Shown in pieces: positions 23,777 to 32,598 of a DNA stretch of 64,000 nt; within the stretch, counting starts at the first letter, position 1, and each line of letters opens with the position of its first letter. The position numbers and the translations under genes were made by a program. This stretch comes from G965220825 sp965220825 (lineage in GTDB: Bacteria; Pseudomonadota; Alphaproteobacteria; UBA828), in NCBI GenBank assembly GCA_965220825.1, contig OZ244839.1:930001-994000 (forward strand). The letters are read 5' to 3'. The notes below the pieces were generated by a model that did no database searches, was not told the DNA's origin, and saw only the letters and a list, made by a program, of their open reading frames with translations.

Positions 23777-26107
23777 ATGGCGTATTTCGGGATCGGCCAT
23801 TCGGCGCGGCGCAAGGAAGACGACGCCCTGCTCACCGGCCGGGGGCGGTTTCAGGACGACATCGCGCTCGAAGGCGAAGTGCATGCGCACTTTCTGCGCT
23901 CGCCCCACGCCCACGCTCGCATCGCGTCGCTGGATGCCGGGGAGGCGCTCGCCGTGCCCGGAGTCCTCGCCGTCTATACGGGCGCAGACGCCGCGTCGGA
24001 CGAACTCGGCCCACTGCCCTGCAAGGCGGATGGCTATGTCGCACTGACGCGACCCGACGGAAGCTCCGCCTGCTACCCGCCCAATCCCATGCTGCCGATG
24101 GACCGCGTGCGCCATGTGGGAGAGGCCGTGGTGATGGTGGTCGCCGAAACCCGGGAGGCGGCCCGCGACGGCGCTGAGCGGACCACCGTGGACTACCGGC
24201 CTCTCCCCGCCGTGGTTGAGGCGGACGCCGCGCGGGCGTCGGATGCGCCCCAGATCTGGCCTGAAGCGCCGGGGAACCTTTCCTTCCTCTGGGAACAGGG
24301 AGACCGCGCCGCCACCGACGCGGCGTTTGCGCGCGCGGCCCACAATGTGGACCTCGAGCTCGTGAACAACCGGGTCGTCGTAAACCCCATCGAGCCGCGC
24401 GGTGCGCTCGGCGTCTACGATGACGATGCGGGCCGCTACACGCTCTACACCAACAGCCAGCACGTCTTTTTCACACGGGCGACCGTGGCCGGCATCCTGG
24501 GCGTCGAGCCGGACCGCCTCCGGGTTCTCGCATACGATCTCGGCGGCGGGTTCGGGATGAAATATTTCTCCTACCCCGAGCAAGCCCTGGTGGCCTGGGC
24601 CGCGCGGAAGCTGCACCGTCCTGTGCGCTGGCTGAGCGGGCGGGCGGAAGGCTTCGTGAGCGACACCCAGGCGCGAGACCACGCGACCCGGGCGTCGCTC
24701 GCACTGGACGAGGAAGGCCGCTTCCTCGCGCTGCGCGTCCGCACGCGGGCCAATCTCGGCGCCTACGTCTCCAATCTGGGGCCGATCTCGCCAAGCCTGC
24801 TCTACACCCGGATGCTGGCAAACGCATACCGGACGCCGGCGATCCACGCAGAAGTAGAAGGCGTACTGACAAACACCGTCTTCACGGATGCCTACCGGGG
24901 CGCGGGGATCCCGGAATCCAACTACGTCGTGGAGCGGCTGGTGGACAAGGCGGCAACGGCCATGGGCCTTTCACCCGACGAACTGCGCAGACGCAACCTC
25001 ATCCCCGCCGATGCGATGCCATATGAGGTGCCGCTCGATCTCACCTACGACTCCGGCGACTATGCGCGCGGCATGGCGGACGGCATGGCGCTCGCGCGCT
25101 GGTCCGACTTCCCCGCGCGGCGGGCCGAAGCACGGACGCGGGGCCGGCTGCGGGGCATCGGCATGGCGCTCTATGTCGAAGCAACCGGGGGCGATCCGAC
25201 GGAGAGCATCGCCATTCGTTTCGAGGCCGACGGCACCGTGCGCCTCTCGGCCGGGACGGGAGCCTCGGGCCAGGGTCACGCCACCACCTACGCGCAGCTT
25301 CTGGCAGAAACTCTCGGCATCCCGTTCGAGGCAGTGGAGCTCGTCGAGGGAGACACGGACGATCTGCCCGGCGGCGGCGGAAGCGGCGGCTCGCGTTCCA
25401 CCTACATGGCCGCGCTCGCCATCGAGGACGGTGCCGTCAAGGTGATCGAAAAGGGAAAGCAGATCGCCGCCCACGCGCTTGAAGCCGCGCCGGAGGACAT
25501 CCGCTTTGCCGACGGGCGCTTCGCCATTGCGGGCACCGACCGTGCCCTCGGCATCATGGCCGTGGCCGAGATGGCGCGCGATCCCGCCAACCTTCCGGAG
25601 GGAATGGCGCCGGGCCTCGATGCCGAAGGACTCGGCACGGCCACGGCGGCGACCTTCCCCAGCGGCTGCCACATCTGCGAAGTGGAGATCGACCCGGAGA
25701 CCGGCGCGCTCACCGTCGCACGCTATACGGCGGTCAACGATTTCGGCCATGTGGTCAATCCGCTACTGGTGGACGGCCAGGTCCATGGCGGGGTCGCCCA
25801 GGGGCTCGGCCAGGCGGTGCTCGAACGCTGCGTCTATGATGGGCAATCGGGGCAGCTGCTCTCCGGCTCCTTCATGGACTACTGCCTGCCGCGGGCCGAC
25901 GACCTGCCGGACTTCGCGCTCGGCGCCTGCGCCGCGCCGACGCCGCAGAATCCCTTCGGCATCAAGGGATGCGGCGAGGCGGGTGCGATCCCGGCCCCGG
26001 CCGCCGCCGTGAACGCCGCGCTCGATGCGCTGCGCGAGCGTGGCGTCGACCATCTCGACATGCCGCTCACGCCGGAGAGGGTGTGGCGTGCGCTCAACCC
26101 CGCCTGA
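23777..26107 (+). CDS. Xanthine dehydrogenase/CO dehydrogenase family molybdopterin-binding subunit (CoxL-like)
   Basis: Large catalytic subunit of a molybdenum hydroxylase, 776 residues. The N-terminal Ald_Xan_dh_C hammerhead region (RFQDDIALEGEVHAHFLRSPHAHARI) is followed by molybdopterin-binding segments: GGGFGMK, GASGQGHATT and GCGEAGAIPAP, with the presumed catalytic Glu at 734. The active-site loop is AYRGAGIPE (372-380); relatives normally have Arg where Ile378 stands. No FAD-binding (CoxM) or 2Fe-2S (CoxS) subunit gene is adjacent, so partners must be elsewhere or absent. The ATG is preceded by GGGGGAGAG. Substrate unknown. Confidence 0.9.
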   Translation: MAYFGIGHSARRKEDDALLTGRGRFQDDIALEGEVHAHFLRSPHAHARIASLDAGEALAVPGVLAVYTGADAASDELGPLPCKADGYVALTRPDGSSACYPPNPMLPMDRVRHVGEAVVMVVAETREAARDGAERTTVDYRPLPAVVEADAARASDAPQIWPEAPGNLSFLWEQGDRAATDAAFARAAHNVDLELVNNRVVVNPIEPRGALGVYDDDAGRYTLYTNSQHVFFTRATVAGILGVEPDRLRVLAYDLGGGFGMKYFSYPEQALVAWAARKLHRPVRWLSGRAEGFVSDTQARDHATRASLALDEEGRFLALRVRTRANLGAYVSNLGPISPSLLYTRMLANAYRTPAIHAEVEGVLTNTVFTDAYRGAGIPESNYVVERLVDKAATAMGLSPDELRRRNLIPADAMPYEVPLDLTYDSGDYARGMADGMALARWSDFPARRAEARTRGRLRGIGMALYVEATGGDPTESIAIRFEADGTVRLSAGTGASGQGHATTYAQLLAETLGIPFEAVELVEGDTDDLPGGGGSGGSRSTYMAALAIEDGAVKVIEKGKQIAAHALEAAPEDIRFADGRFAIAGTDRALGIMAVAEMARDPANLPEGMAPGLDAEGLGTATAATFPSGCHICEVEIDPETGALTVARYTAVNDFGHVVNPLLVDGQVHGGVAQGLGQAVLERCVYDGQSGQLLSGSFMDYCLPRADDLPDFALGACAAPTPQNPFGIKGCGEAGAIPAPAAAVNAALDALRERGVDHLDMPLTPERVWRALNPA

Positions 26108-26123
26108 ACCACGAGAGGCAACC

Positions 26124-26666
26124 ATGGCAAGCAGGACGGACCCCGTCTTTACCGACCTCCCAAACAGCCTTATCCGCGAGTCGGCGCAGATCTGCATCGT
26201 CACCCGGGATCTCGACTCCTGTATTCGCGCCTATGCGGACCGTCTCGGCATCGGCCCCTGGTGGGTGCAGGAATACGCGCCGCCCAAACTCTTCGACTCC
26301 CATTTCCGCGGCGAGCCGGGGCGCTTCTCCATGCGGCTCGCGCTCGCCTGGACCGGCGCCCTCAACTGGGAGGTGATCCAGCCGCTCGAGGGGCCGAGCC
26401 TCTATCATGAATTCCTCGACGCCCACGGCGAAGGCTTGCAGCATGTAGGCATCCGGCTGCAGGACACGGGCATGGACTGGGACTCCGCCGTCGCCGACAT
26501 GGAAGCGCGGGGCTTCGCGCCGATCATGGGCGGCAGGTGGGACAAGGTTCGCTTCTGCTATTTCGAGACGGAGGACGCGCTCAAGACCGTCATCGAACTG
26601 ATCCAGCGCCCGGACGGCTATGTGCGCCCGGCCCCGTTGCGCTGGTATCCCGAGATCGGAGACTGA
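26124..26666 (+). CDS. VOC (glyoxalase/extradiol dioxygenase superfamily) protein
   Basis: A 180-residue protein with the paired beta-alpha-beta-beta-beta layout of the vicinal oxygen chelate fold: AQICIVTRDLDSCIRAYADRLGIGPW opens the first module and GLQHVGIRLQDTGMDWDSAVADMEARGF the second. It resembles methylmalonyl-CoA-epimerase/glyoxalase-like family members that bind a divalent metal through His/Glu. GAGAGG lies five bases before the ATG, which starts 16 bases after the CoxL-like stop, so the two genes are probably co-transcribed. Confidence 0.85.
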   Translation: MASRTDPVFTDLPNSLIRESAQICIVTRDLDSCIRAYADRLGIGPWWVQEYAPPKLFDSHFRGEPGRFSMRLALAWTGALNWEVIQPLEGPSLYHEFLDAHGEGLQHVGIRLQDTGMDWDSAVADMEARGFAPIMGGRWDKVRFCYFETEDALKTVIELIQRPDGYVRPAPLRWYPEIGD

Positions 26667-26691
26667 AGCGAAGGCACCCGCCGACGCGGCG

Positions 26692-27504
26692 TCAACGCCC
26701 GCGCCAGGCCGGCTCCCGTTTCTCCAGGAATGCGGAGATGCCTTCGCGGGCGTCTTCCGCCTGGATGGTGCGATAGACCACATCACAGGCGAAGTCGTAG
26801 GCGTCCGCACGACTCATCTCGAGCTGCTTGTAGAAGCTCCGCTTGCCTTCGGCGACGGCGTAGGCCGAACGTGCGGCGATCCCCCGGGCTGCCTCGGCAA
26901 CGGCTTCGTCAAGCTTCTCCGGCGGCACCACCTCGGTCACGAGCCCCATGCGGAAGGCGGTCTCCGCATCAATCAGCTTGCCGGTGAGCAGCATCTGGAG
27001 TGCGTGCTTGGGCGCCACCGCGCGGCTCACCGCGACCTGCGGCGTATGGCACCAGAAGCCGATATTGACCCCGGGCGTCGCGAAACGCGCCTCGGACGAT
27101 GCGTAGACCAGATCGCAGCTTGCGACCAGCTCGCATCCCGCCGCGGTGGCGACGTTGTGGACCTTCGCGATCACCGGCTGCGGGAGCGCGATCAACCCCT
27201 GCATCATGGCGGAGCATGCGATGCCGGCGGCGCGCTTGGTCTCGGGCTTCTCCATGGCCGCGAGCGATTCGTTCAGATCGTGGCCGGTGCAGAAGAGCCT
27301 TCCTGCAGCCGCGAGCACCACGACGCGCACCGAGCTGTCGTTCCCGATGTCGTCGATGGCGTCCTGCAGCTCCTCCACCAATTTGTGGGAGAGGCTGTTG
27401 CCGGAATCCGGCCGGTTGAGAGTTAGCGTCGCGACGCCGTCCGCATCCCGGCGGAAGAGCGTCCGCCGCTCCGCCTGCGGCAGCTCCACCACATCCATCG
27501 CCAT
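26692..27504 (-). CDS. Enoyl-CoA hydratase family protein (ECHDC3-like)
   Basis: Crotonase-fold protein of about 270 residues. It has AAGRLFCTGHDLNE for the first oxyanion-hole loop and NVATAAGCELVASCDLVYAS for the second, then FATPGVNIGFWCHTPQVAVSRAV, typical of the ECHDC3/EchA-like clade. The hydratase catalytic Glu pair is not both conserved, so the true reaction is uncertain. The start at 27504 (MAMDVVELPQAERRTLF) is inferred; the longer frame upstream lacks family similarity. Convergent with the VOC gene. Confidence 0.86.
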   Translation of the reverse strand: MAMDVVELPQAERRTLFRRDADGVATLTLNRPDSGNSLSHKLVEELQDAIDDIGNDSSVRVVVLAAAGRLFCTGHDLNESLAAMEKPETKRAAGIACSAMMQGLIALPQPVIAKVHNVATAAGCELVASCDLVYASSEARFATPGVNIGFWCHTPQVAVSRAVAPKHALQMLLTGKLIDAETAFRMGLVTEVVPPEKLDEAVAEAARGIAARSAYAVAEGKRSFYKQLEMSRADAYDFACDVVYRTIQAEDAREGISAFLEKREPAWRGR

Positions 27505-28175
27505 GACCACACATCCCCCGCTCTTTCGGCCCCGCCCGCCGGAGCCGACCACGATCGGCGATGGTAGCACCGTTTCCACCGATACGCGCTCTCCGACCGT
27601 ATGCGCCGTGGAGCCCGGGAGAGCCGCCCGGTCCATGGAGCCCGAACTCTCCGAGGGCGACCGACTATGTTCGTGCTCCGGGACGGCACCGACCTGGTGG
27701 GCAAGCGCGTTGATCCCGTCCCCGGCAGTCGAGAGACGCCCGGGCACCGGCTCAGGCAAGCCGACCCGGACTACGAGGACGACACTGCCTCGCCCGGGGC
27801 GTGCATATCGCCTGCAGGGTGGTGGTCTGGGCCGTCATGCGGTTGTCAGCCTTCTGCGCCAGCCGAGCCGTGTCACGCGACTGCGGGGTTATGGAATTCG
27901 GTTTCGACAAGGAATACAGTGCCGGAAGAGCGACGGCATGAGCAGAAGCGAAAGGCTGTCCTTCGCGATGGGTTGTAACCCGAGAAGAAGGGTCGACTTT
28001 GGGCGGCGGCGACCCCGACGGCATCCAAGGCCGCGACGTGAACCACGCGACGAGGTCGAGTGGCGACGAGGTCGAGTGGCGACGAGGTCGAGTGTATGCG
28101 CAGGGTCCGGGTGTGTAGGGCCCAGGTATCGCGCGCTCGCGTGTGTGACGAACACAGGCCTGAGAGGACGCCGGC
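27505..28175. other. 671-base intergenic region without a recognisable gene
   Basis: No open frame here shows family features or a good ribosome-binding site with adequate length. The region is less uniformly GC-rich than its surroundings and contains a 3 x 16-base tandem repeat near its right end, just before the VapBC pair. It may be decayed or recently arrived DNA. I see no terminal inverted repeats or transposase remnant. Confidence 0.5.
28047..28094 (+). repeat. Tandem repeat, three perfect 16-base units
   Basis: The unit GCGACGAGGTCGAGTG is repeated exactly three times head to tail. It ends 81 bases before the vapB start. Inside each unit CGAGGTCG is nearly palindromic, so a repeated operator for the antitoxin is possible; simple slippage is equally possible. 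Confidence 0.85.
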
Positions 28176-28466
28176 ATGAAGAACATCACCGTGTCAGTCG
28201 ACGACGACACCTGGCGCCGTTCCCGGGCTCTGGCTGCGCGGCTCGGCACTTCGCTACCCGCGCTGGTACGCGGCTATCTGAGCGAGCTTGCCCGCCGAGA
28301 TCCCGATGACGGCGGGGAGGAGACGGGAGCGCGGTTGTCCGAGTGCGATCGTCGGCGTGACATGCTGAACCATGTACTGGCGGACTTCGACGCTCGGGGC
28401 GTCGGCCTGCACATGTCCGACAACCTGCCTCGGGACGCTCTGTACGACCGCAATGCGCCTCGTTGA
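28176..28466 (+). CDS. vapB: VapB-like ribbon-helix-helix antitoxin
   Basis: A 96-residue protein whose first 45 residues (MKNITVSVDDDTWRRSRALAARLGTSLPALVRGYLSEL) form a ribbon-helix-helix DNA-binding fold, with the remainder acidic and polar as expected for a toxin-neutralising tail. GAGAGGA lies eight bases before the ATG. Its last 14 bases overlap the PIN-domain toxin start. As an antitoxin it should also repress its own promoter. Confidence 0.85.
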   Translation: MKNITVSVDDDTWRRSRALAARLGTSLPALVRGYLSELARRDPDDGGEETGARLSECDRRRDMLNHVLADFDARGVGLHMSDNLPRDALYDRNAPR

Positions 28467-28878
28467 CACCAACGTTCTGCTCTACGCCGTCGGGCTAGCC
28501 GCAGAAGATACCGTCAAGCGAAACCGGGCTCGCGATCTGATGGCCGAACCCGACCTCGCCCTATCGGTACAAGTCCTGCAGGAGTTCTATCATCAAGCCA
28601 CCCGTCCCAGCCGATCCGTCCGACTGACACATGGGGATGCGGTGCGTTTCCTGGAGCCGCTTCTGCGCCTGCCCATTCAGCCTCTCACCGTCGACGTATT
28701 CCGTGCTGCCCTTGCCGTTCGCGAACGGTTCGGGCTGTCCTACTGGGACAGTGCCATTCTGGCTGCCGCCAGCGTCATGGGTTGCGATGCCGTCTACTCA
28801 GAAGACATGAGTTCCGCACAGGACTATGACGGTCTTCGTGTGATCAACCCGTTTGTCGGCTCGGCGGCCTCGGTCTAG
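28453..28878 (+). CDS. vapC: PIN-domain ribonuclease toxin VapC
   Basis: A 141-residue PIN-domain endoribonuclease. VapC family toxins cleave tRNA or rRNA to halt translation. Conserved acidic residues are in place: Asp5 in VDTNVLLY, Glu in LQEFYHQ, Asp in SYWDSAIL, and the late Asp in VYSEDMSSAQDYDG. The first Met giving this fold is at 28453, inside the end of vapB, a normal overlap for VapBC operons. Confidence 0.92.
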   Translation: MRLVDTNVLLYAVGLAAEDTVKRNRARDLMAEPDLALSVQVLQEFYHQATRPSRSVRLTHGDAVRFLEPLLRLPIQPLTVDVFRAALAVRERFGLSYWDSAILAAASVMGCDAVYSEDMSSAQDYDGLRVINPFVGSAASV

Positions 28879-29053
28879 ATCACTGCTGGCAGCGTTACGC
28901 ATAAAGCGTTAGTCAAGGAGCATGGCTGGCCGGCAGCACCGAAGGCTCCAACCACCCGCCGGTTCCTCTTGCGGACCGTGAGCGCCGCAGTCGGGCAACA
29001 CGCGCCGCCGAACTCTCGCCTGTCCGCGCCAAGCACCCGGGATCGCGGGGTGG

Positions 29054-29578
29054 CTAGAAGCGCCGACGCGATGCGCGGAACTCCCACGGTGTCACTTGGC
29101 CGTTGCCATCCGCATCGCTTGCGAGGAAGCGCTTCTCGCCGGCCGTCATGAACTCCCGCTTGTCCACCAGCCCGTTCCCGTCCACGTCCATATCCCCGAA
29201 CCGCGCCTCCTTCCGCGCCTGAGCCGCCTCCTGGCGGGACGGGTTGTAGCCGGCCCCTGACCCCATACGGACGGACATGAACTCCTCGAGGGACAGGCTG
29301 TTGTCCTCGTCCTCGTCCATGAGGCTGAACATGAATTCGACGTTACCGGCCGCCTCCTCAACCGTAACGACACCGTCATGGTCCTGATCGATGGTTTCGA
29401 AGCGCCTCATGAAATGCGGCCCGGCTTGCTGGCCCCGGAAAAAACCCTGTTCCTGGCGCCAGCCATAGCCGGGTCCGCAAGGATAGGGCTCTTGCCCGGC
29501 CGGGGCGTTCGCGCCGCCCATCAGGAGAAGAGCCGCGGAAAGAAGCGCCGAAGAGATCCATATGAAAGCACGCTTCAT
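29054..29578 (-). CDS. Secreted EF-hand calcium-binding protein
   Basis: A 174-residue exported protein: MKRAFIWISSALLSAALLLMGG is a Sec signal sequence. Four EF-hand loops are visible: DQDHDGVVTVEE, DEDEDNSLSLEE, DVDGNGLVDKRE and DADGNGQVTPWE. Each has acidic ligands at positions 1, 3, 5 and 12 or close to it. The region between signal and first loop is Gly/Gln-rich (GPGYGWRQEQGFFRGQQAG). Probable periplasmic calcium sensor or buffer. The frame is open 16 codons further up, but the signal peptide fixes the start at 29578. Confidence 0.88.
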   Translation of the reverse strand: MKRAFIWISSALLSAALLLMGGANAPAGQEPYPCGPGYGWRQEQGFFRGQQAGPHFMRRFETIDQDHDGVVTVEEAAGNVEFMFSLMDEDEDNSLSLEEFMSVRMGSGAGYNPSRQEAAQARKEARFGDMDVDGNGLVDKREFMTAGEKRFLASDADGNGQVTPWEFRASRRRF

Positions 29579-29749
29579 CGTTCTCCCTCCATCGCTGCCT
29601 GTCGTCCCTTCTCGCACGCCGCCCATCTGCCGAGTTTGATAGCGGTCAAGCGCCGCAATCCTTGTCCCCGCCCGGAGGACGCGTTATCGAAGGCGGAGCG
29701 CTCGGCGCAATGCGGCGCACGGGCGGATATCGACAAAATCGGAGCATCC

Positions 29750-30511
29750 ATGGCGCAACTGGAAGGGAAAGTCGCCGTCGTCACGGGCGGCGGGCGCGGC
29801 CTCGGCCGGGCTTATTGCGAGACGATGGCGCGCGAGGGCGCGGCGGTCGTTGCCGCAGACATTCGCGACACGGCGGAGACGGTGGACGCCGTCAATGCCG
29901 CGGGCGGGCAGGCACTCGGCGTCCACCTCGATGCCGCCGAGATGGCAAGCTGCGAGGCGATGGCGGAGAAGACCAAGGCCGCCTTCGGGCGCATCGACGT
30001 GCTTGTGAACAACGCCGCGCTCTACGGCGACATCGAAGGCGGGCGTTTCGACCGCATTCCCCAGGACCAGTGGGACCGGACCATGGCCGTCAACGTCCGC
30101 GGCGTCTGGCAGTGCTGCAAGGCCTGCGTGCCCGCGATGCGTGATGCGGGCGGTGGCTCGATCGTCAACATCGCCTCGCTCGCCGCCGTCTACGGCATGC
30201 CTTTCGGCCTGCACTACGCCACCTCCAAGGCCGCCGTGATCGGGATGACCCGCGCGCTGGCCCGCGAGCTCGGGCGCGACTGGATCCGAGTCAATGCGAT
30301 CGGCCCGAGCGCCGTTCTCACCGAAGGCACCGACGACTTCTTCGGCGCAAAGAAGGACAAGCTTCTGGAGGCCGTCGCCACAGGCCAGAGCCTGCAACGC
30401 AATCTCGTGCCGGAGGACCTTGTCGGCACGGTGATCTATCTCGCTTCCGACGCAAGCAAGCTTGTCACCGGCCAGACCTTGCTGGTGGACGGCGGGACCG
30501 TGTTCCTCTAG
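29750..30511 (+). CDS. Short-chain dehydrogenase/reductase (SDR) oxidoreductase
   Basis: Classical SDR of 253 residues, NAD(P)-dependent. It has the TGGGRGLG nucleotide-binding motif near the N-terminus, LVNNAAL, the catalytic Ser in IVNIASL and the YATSK pair of catalytic Tyr and Lys. Substrate is unknown. Asp in VVAADIRD after the second strand suggests NAD preference. GGAG six bases before the ATG. Its stop overlaps the stop of the convergent TPR gene at CTAG. Confidence 0.92.
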   Translation: MAQLEGKVAVVTGGGRGLGRAYCETMAREGAAVVAADIRDTAETVDAVNAAGGQALGVHLDAAEMASCEAMAEKTKAAFGRIDVLVNNAALYGDIEGGRFDRIPQDQWDRTMAVNVRGVWQCCKACVPAMRDAGGGSIVNIASLAAVYGMPFGLHYATSKAAVIGMTRALARELGRDWIRVNAIGPSAVLTEGTDDFFGAKKDKLLEAVATGQSLQRNLVPEDLVGTVIYLASDASKLVTGQTLLVDGGTVFL

Positions 30512-31110
30512 ACGGTGCCCCCGCCTCCCTGCGGCGGGACCCGGGTCACCGGCCCGTAGATCTCGATCCGCAAGCGCTCCACATGCCGTTTGACCGACGG
30601 CATGTGCGGGTGGAGTCGCAAGGCTGCCTCGAAGGCTTCGAGCGCCTCGCTTTCATGGCCGAGCGCGAGACGGCAGAGGCCGAGCCCCGACAGTGCGCCG
30701 AAATGGCGCGACTCGCGCTTCAGGGTTTCGTCGATGTCGCGGATCGAGCCCTCATAGTCGCCCATCAGGTAGCGGGCGGTGGCGCGGCGATTCCACCCTT
30801 CGGAGAGGTCGGGACGGCGCTCGACTATCTCGTTGAAGATCGCATGAGCGAAGCGGAACTGCCCGGCGGCGAGCGCGGCATTGCCGCGGTGGAACAGCCG
30901 GTCGACGGCGGGCGAGCCGGAACTGTACCAGTGATGCCAGATGCGCGCTTCGATTTCGCTAATGCGATGCGGTTCCGCGGCGCGTGCCAGAGCTTCGAAG
31001 AGCCCATCGAGCGCAGGGTCGTTCTGATCGGCGCCGGCACCGGCAGCCGCCAAGGCGAGCGGCAGCGCCGTAGCCAGAACGAGCAGCTTTCGGCGAACTT
31101 GCCTGAGCAT
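30508..31110 (-). CDS. Exported tetratricopeptide-repeat protein
   Basis: A 200-residue protein with a signal peptide (MLRQVRRKLLVLATALPLALAAAGAGA) and TPR-like helices: LFHRGNAALAAGQFRFAHAIFNEIVERRPDLSEGWNRRATARYLMGDYEGSIRDIDETLKRE and a further copy ending in HPH. Similar small proteins are annotated as periplasmic TPR proteins that mediate protein contacts. The long frame upstream of this Met is antisense to the next gene and is rejected. Function otherwise unknown. Confidence 0.85.
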   Translation of the reverse strand: MLRQVRRKLLVLATALPLALAAAGAGADQNDPALDGLFEALARAAEPHRISEIEARIWHHWYSSGSPAVDRLFHRGNAALAAGQFRFAHAIFNEIVERRPDLSEGWNRRATARYLMGDYEGSIRDIDETLKRESRHFGALSGLGLCRLALGHESEALEAFEAALRLHPHMPSVKRHVERLRIEIYGPVTRVPPQGGGGTV

Positions 31111-31306
31111 GAGCAAGCCTACCGCCGCCGCCCTGCACGCGCCAGCACCCGAGGGCGCCGCCGAGATCCGACAGAGGGCGGAGACAGAATCTCCCAACGG
31201 CTCCATTGTGCTGTATAGTGATGTTGCTTGATAATGATGCTGCTCGGAGGCGCGCGTGTCCGGCGTGCCGTCGCAGTGATCTGAATTTGGACAGGGGAGG
31301 CACGAT

Positions 31307-32506
31307 ATGAGCGCTAAACGAGCCTGGCCGGATATCTCGCGCCGAGATGTGCTGAAGGGCGCGGCCGCAACGGCTGCGGTGACCGCCGCCGCGGGCGGCA
31401 CGCTTGCCGCGTCGGACACCGCGCGTGCGGCGTCCACCACGGTGAAGGGGTACGGCGTTACCACGTCCCAGCTCAAAGACTGGGGCATCATGGAAAAAGC
31501 CATCGGCATCAAGATGGAGTTCACCGGAACGAATGCCGATATCGGCGTCTTCATGCGGGACGTCATCGCCAACGACCTGGGCGAAACCCACGACATCTTC
31601 ATCTTCGACGGCGGCACCGAGGATGTACTCGGGCCTCAGGGTCATTACGCGGAGGTCATGGAGGACCACCCGGAGCTTACCCTCTGGGAGCGGACGTCGG
31701 ACGACTGGAAGCGTACCGATCTGTTGCAGGACAATGACGGCAAGCAGTTTGGCGTCCCCGTCATCGGCAACGCGGACAGCTTCGGCTATTTCCCCGAGGC
31801 CATCGGCGCGAACCCCAACGGCCTCGACGAGATCAGCTGGAGCAAGATGTACGAGGACGAGGAGACCAAGGGCCGCGTCTCCATGGACCGCAGCTGGCTG
31901 CTTTCGAGCCCCGAGGTCGCCAACTATCTCAAACATCACGGCCGCGCACAGATCGACGACGTCGCGAACATGACGGCCGAGGAGGCTCGCGTCGTCGCGG
32001 ACTGGGCGGCGGAGCGCAAGCGGGCGGGCCAGTTCCGCACCCTGCACGCGGCCTTCGAGGAGCAGGTGCAGCTCCTTACCAACCGGGAGATCGATCTGAT
32101 CAACTGTTGGGAGCCCGCGACGAAGGAAGCCAACAACGTACTCGGCCCCGGCACGGTGATCTACGCCTTCACGTTGGAGGGCTATTACAAGTGGGGTCAT
32201 GGCGCCTACATGCACACCAAGGCGGGCGCGCGGGACAATGTAGCCAACATCTACAAGGTCCTGAACTACTACCTGACCGGCGAATACCGCGCCTATCAGG
32301 CGATCCAGCGCGGCTATGCCGGCCCCAACATGGACCTCGGCGTCCAGTACGCGGAGGAACAGGGCTGGCCGGCGGAGCAGATCGAAGAGCTCAAATGGAC
32401 CGAGACCAAGGTCAACAAGAAGTTCGAAAAGCCCTTCTTCGGCAAGCCCGCCGCACCCAACGCCGATGTCATGGAAGAGGAATGGCAGCGGTTTCTGAAC
32501 GCCTGA
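31307..32506 (+). CDS. ABC transporter substrate-binding protein, spermidine/putrescine (PotD) type 1
   Basis: A 399-residue binding protein exported by the Tat route (SRRDVLKGAAATAAV). DADSFGYFPEAIGANPNG-like NADSFGYFPEAIG and INCWEPATKEANNVLGPGTV are of the PotD/extracellular solute-binding family 1 or 8 style. Followed by two permease genes but no ATPase; the ATPase at 37592 is the nearest candidate. GGGGAGG precedes the ATG. The ligand may be a polyamine, opine or similar cation. Confidence 0.85.
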   Translation: MSAKRAWPDISRRDVLKGAAATAAVTAAAGGTLAASDTARAASTTVKGYGVTTSQLKDWGIMEKAIGIKMEFTGTNADIGVFMRDVIANDLGETHDIFIFDGGTEDVLGPQGHYAEVMEDHPELTLWERTSDDWKRTDLLQDNDGKQFGVPVIGNADSFGYFPEAIGANPNGLDEISWSKMYEDEETKGRVSMDRSWLLSSPEVANYLKHHGRAQIDDVANMTAEEARVVADWAAERKRAGQFRTLHAAFEEQVQLLTNREIDLINCWEPATKEANNVLGPGTVIYAFTLEGYYKWGHGAYMHTKAGARDNVANIYKVLNYYLTGEYRAYQAIQRGYAGPNMDLGVQYAEEQGWPAEQIEELKWTETKVNKKFEKPFFGKPAAPNADVMEEEWQRFLNA

Positions 32507-32529
32507 CCGCGTCTCCCACGACGTAACGA

Positions 32530-32577
32530 CCGCCCCGGTGCGCCGTCCGCCCTCCAGGGCCGGGCGCACCGGGGCGG
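32530..32577 (+). other. Stem-loop between binding-protein and permease genes
   Basis: A perfect 15-base stem (CCGCCCCGGTGCGCC and its complement, arms 32530-32544 and 32563-32577) encloses a second small hairpin GCCCT-CC-AGGGC. No T-tract follows. Such structures between a binding-protein gene and its permeases commonly protect the upstream mRNA from 3' decay or attenuate downstream expression, giving excess binding protein. Role inferred. Confidence 0.7.
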
Positions 32578-32598
32578 CACGCGTGGATCGTTCCATCG

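Noticed and set aside
28176..28878. VapBC as part of an integron or transposon
   Set aside because: No integrase, transposase, terminal repeats or target duplication were seen.
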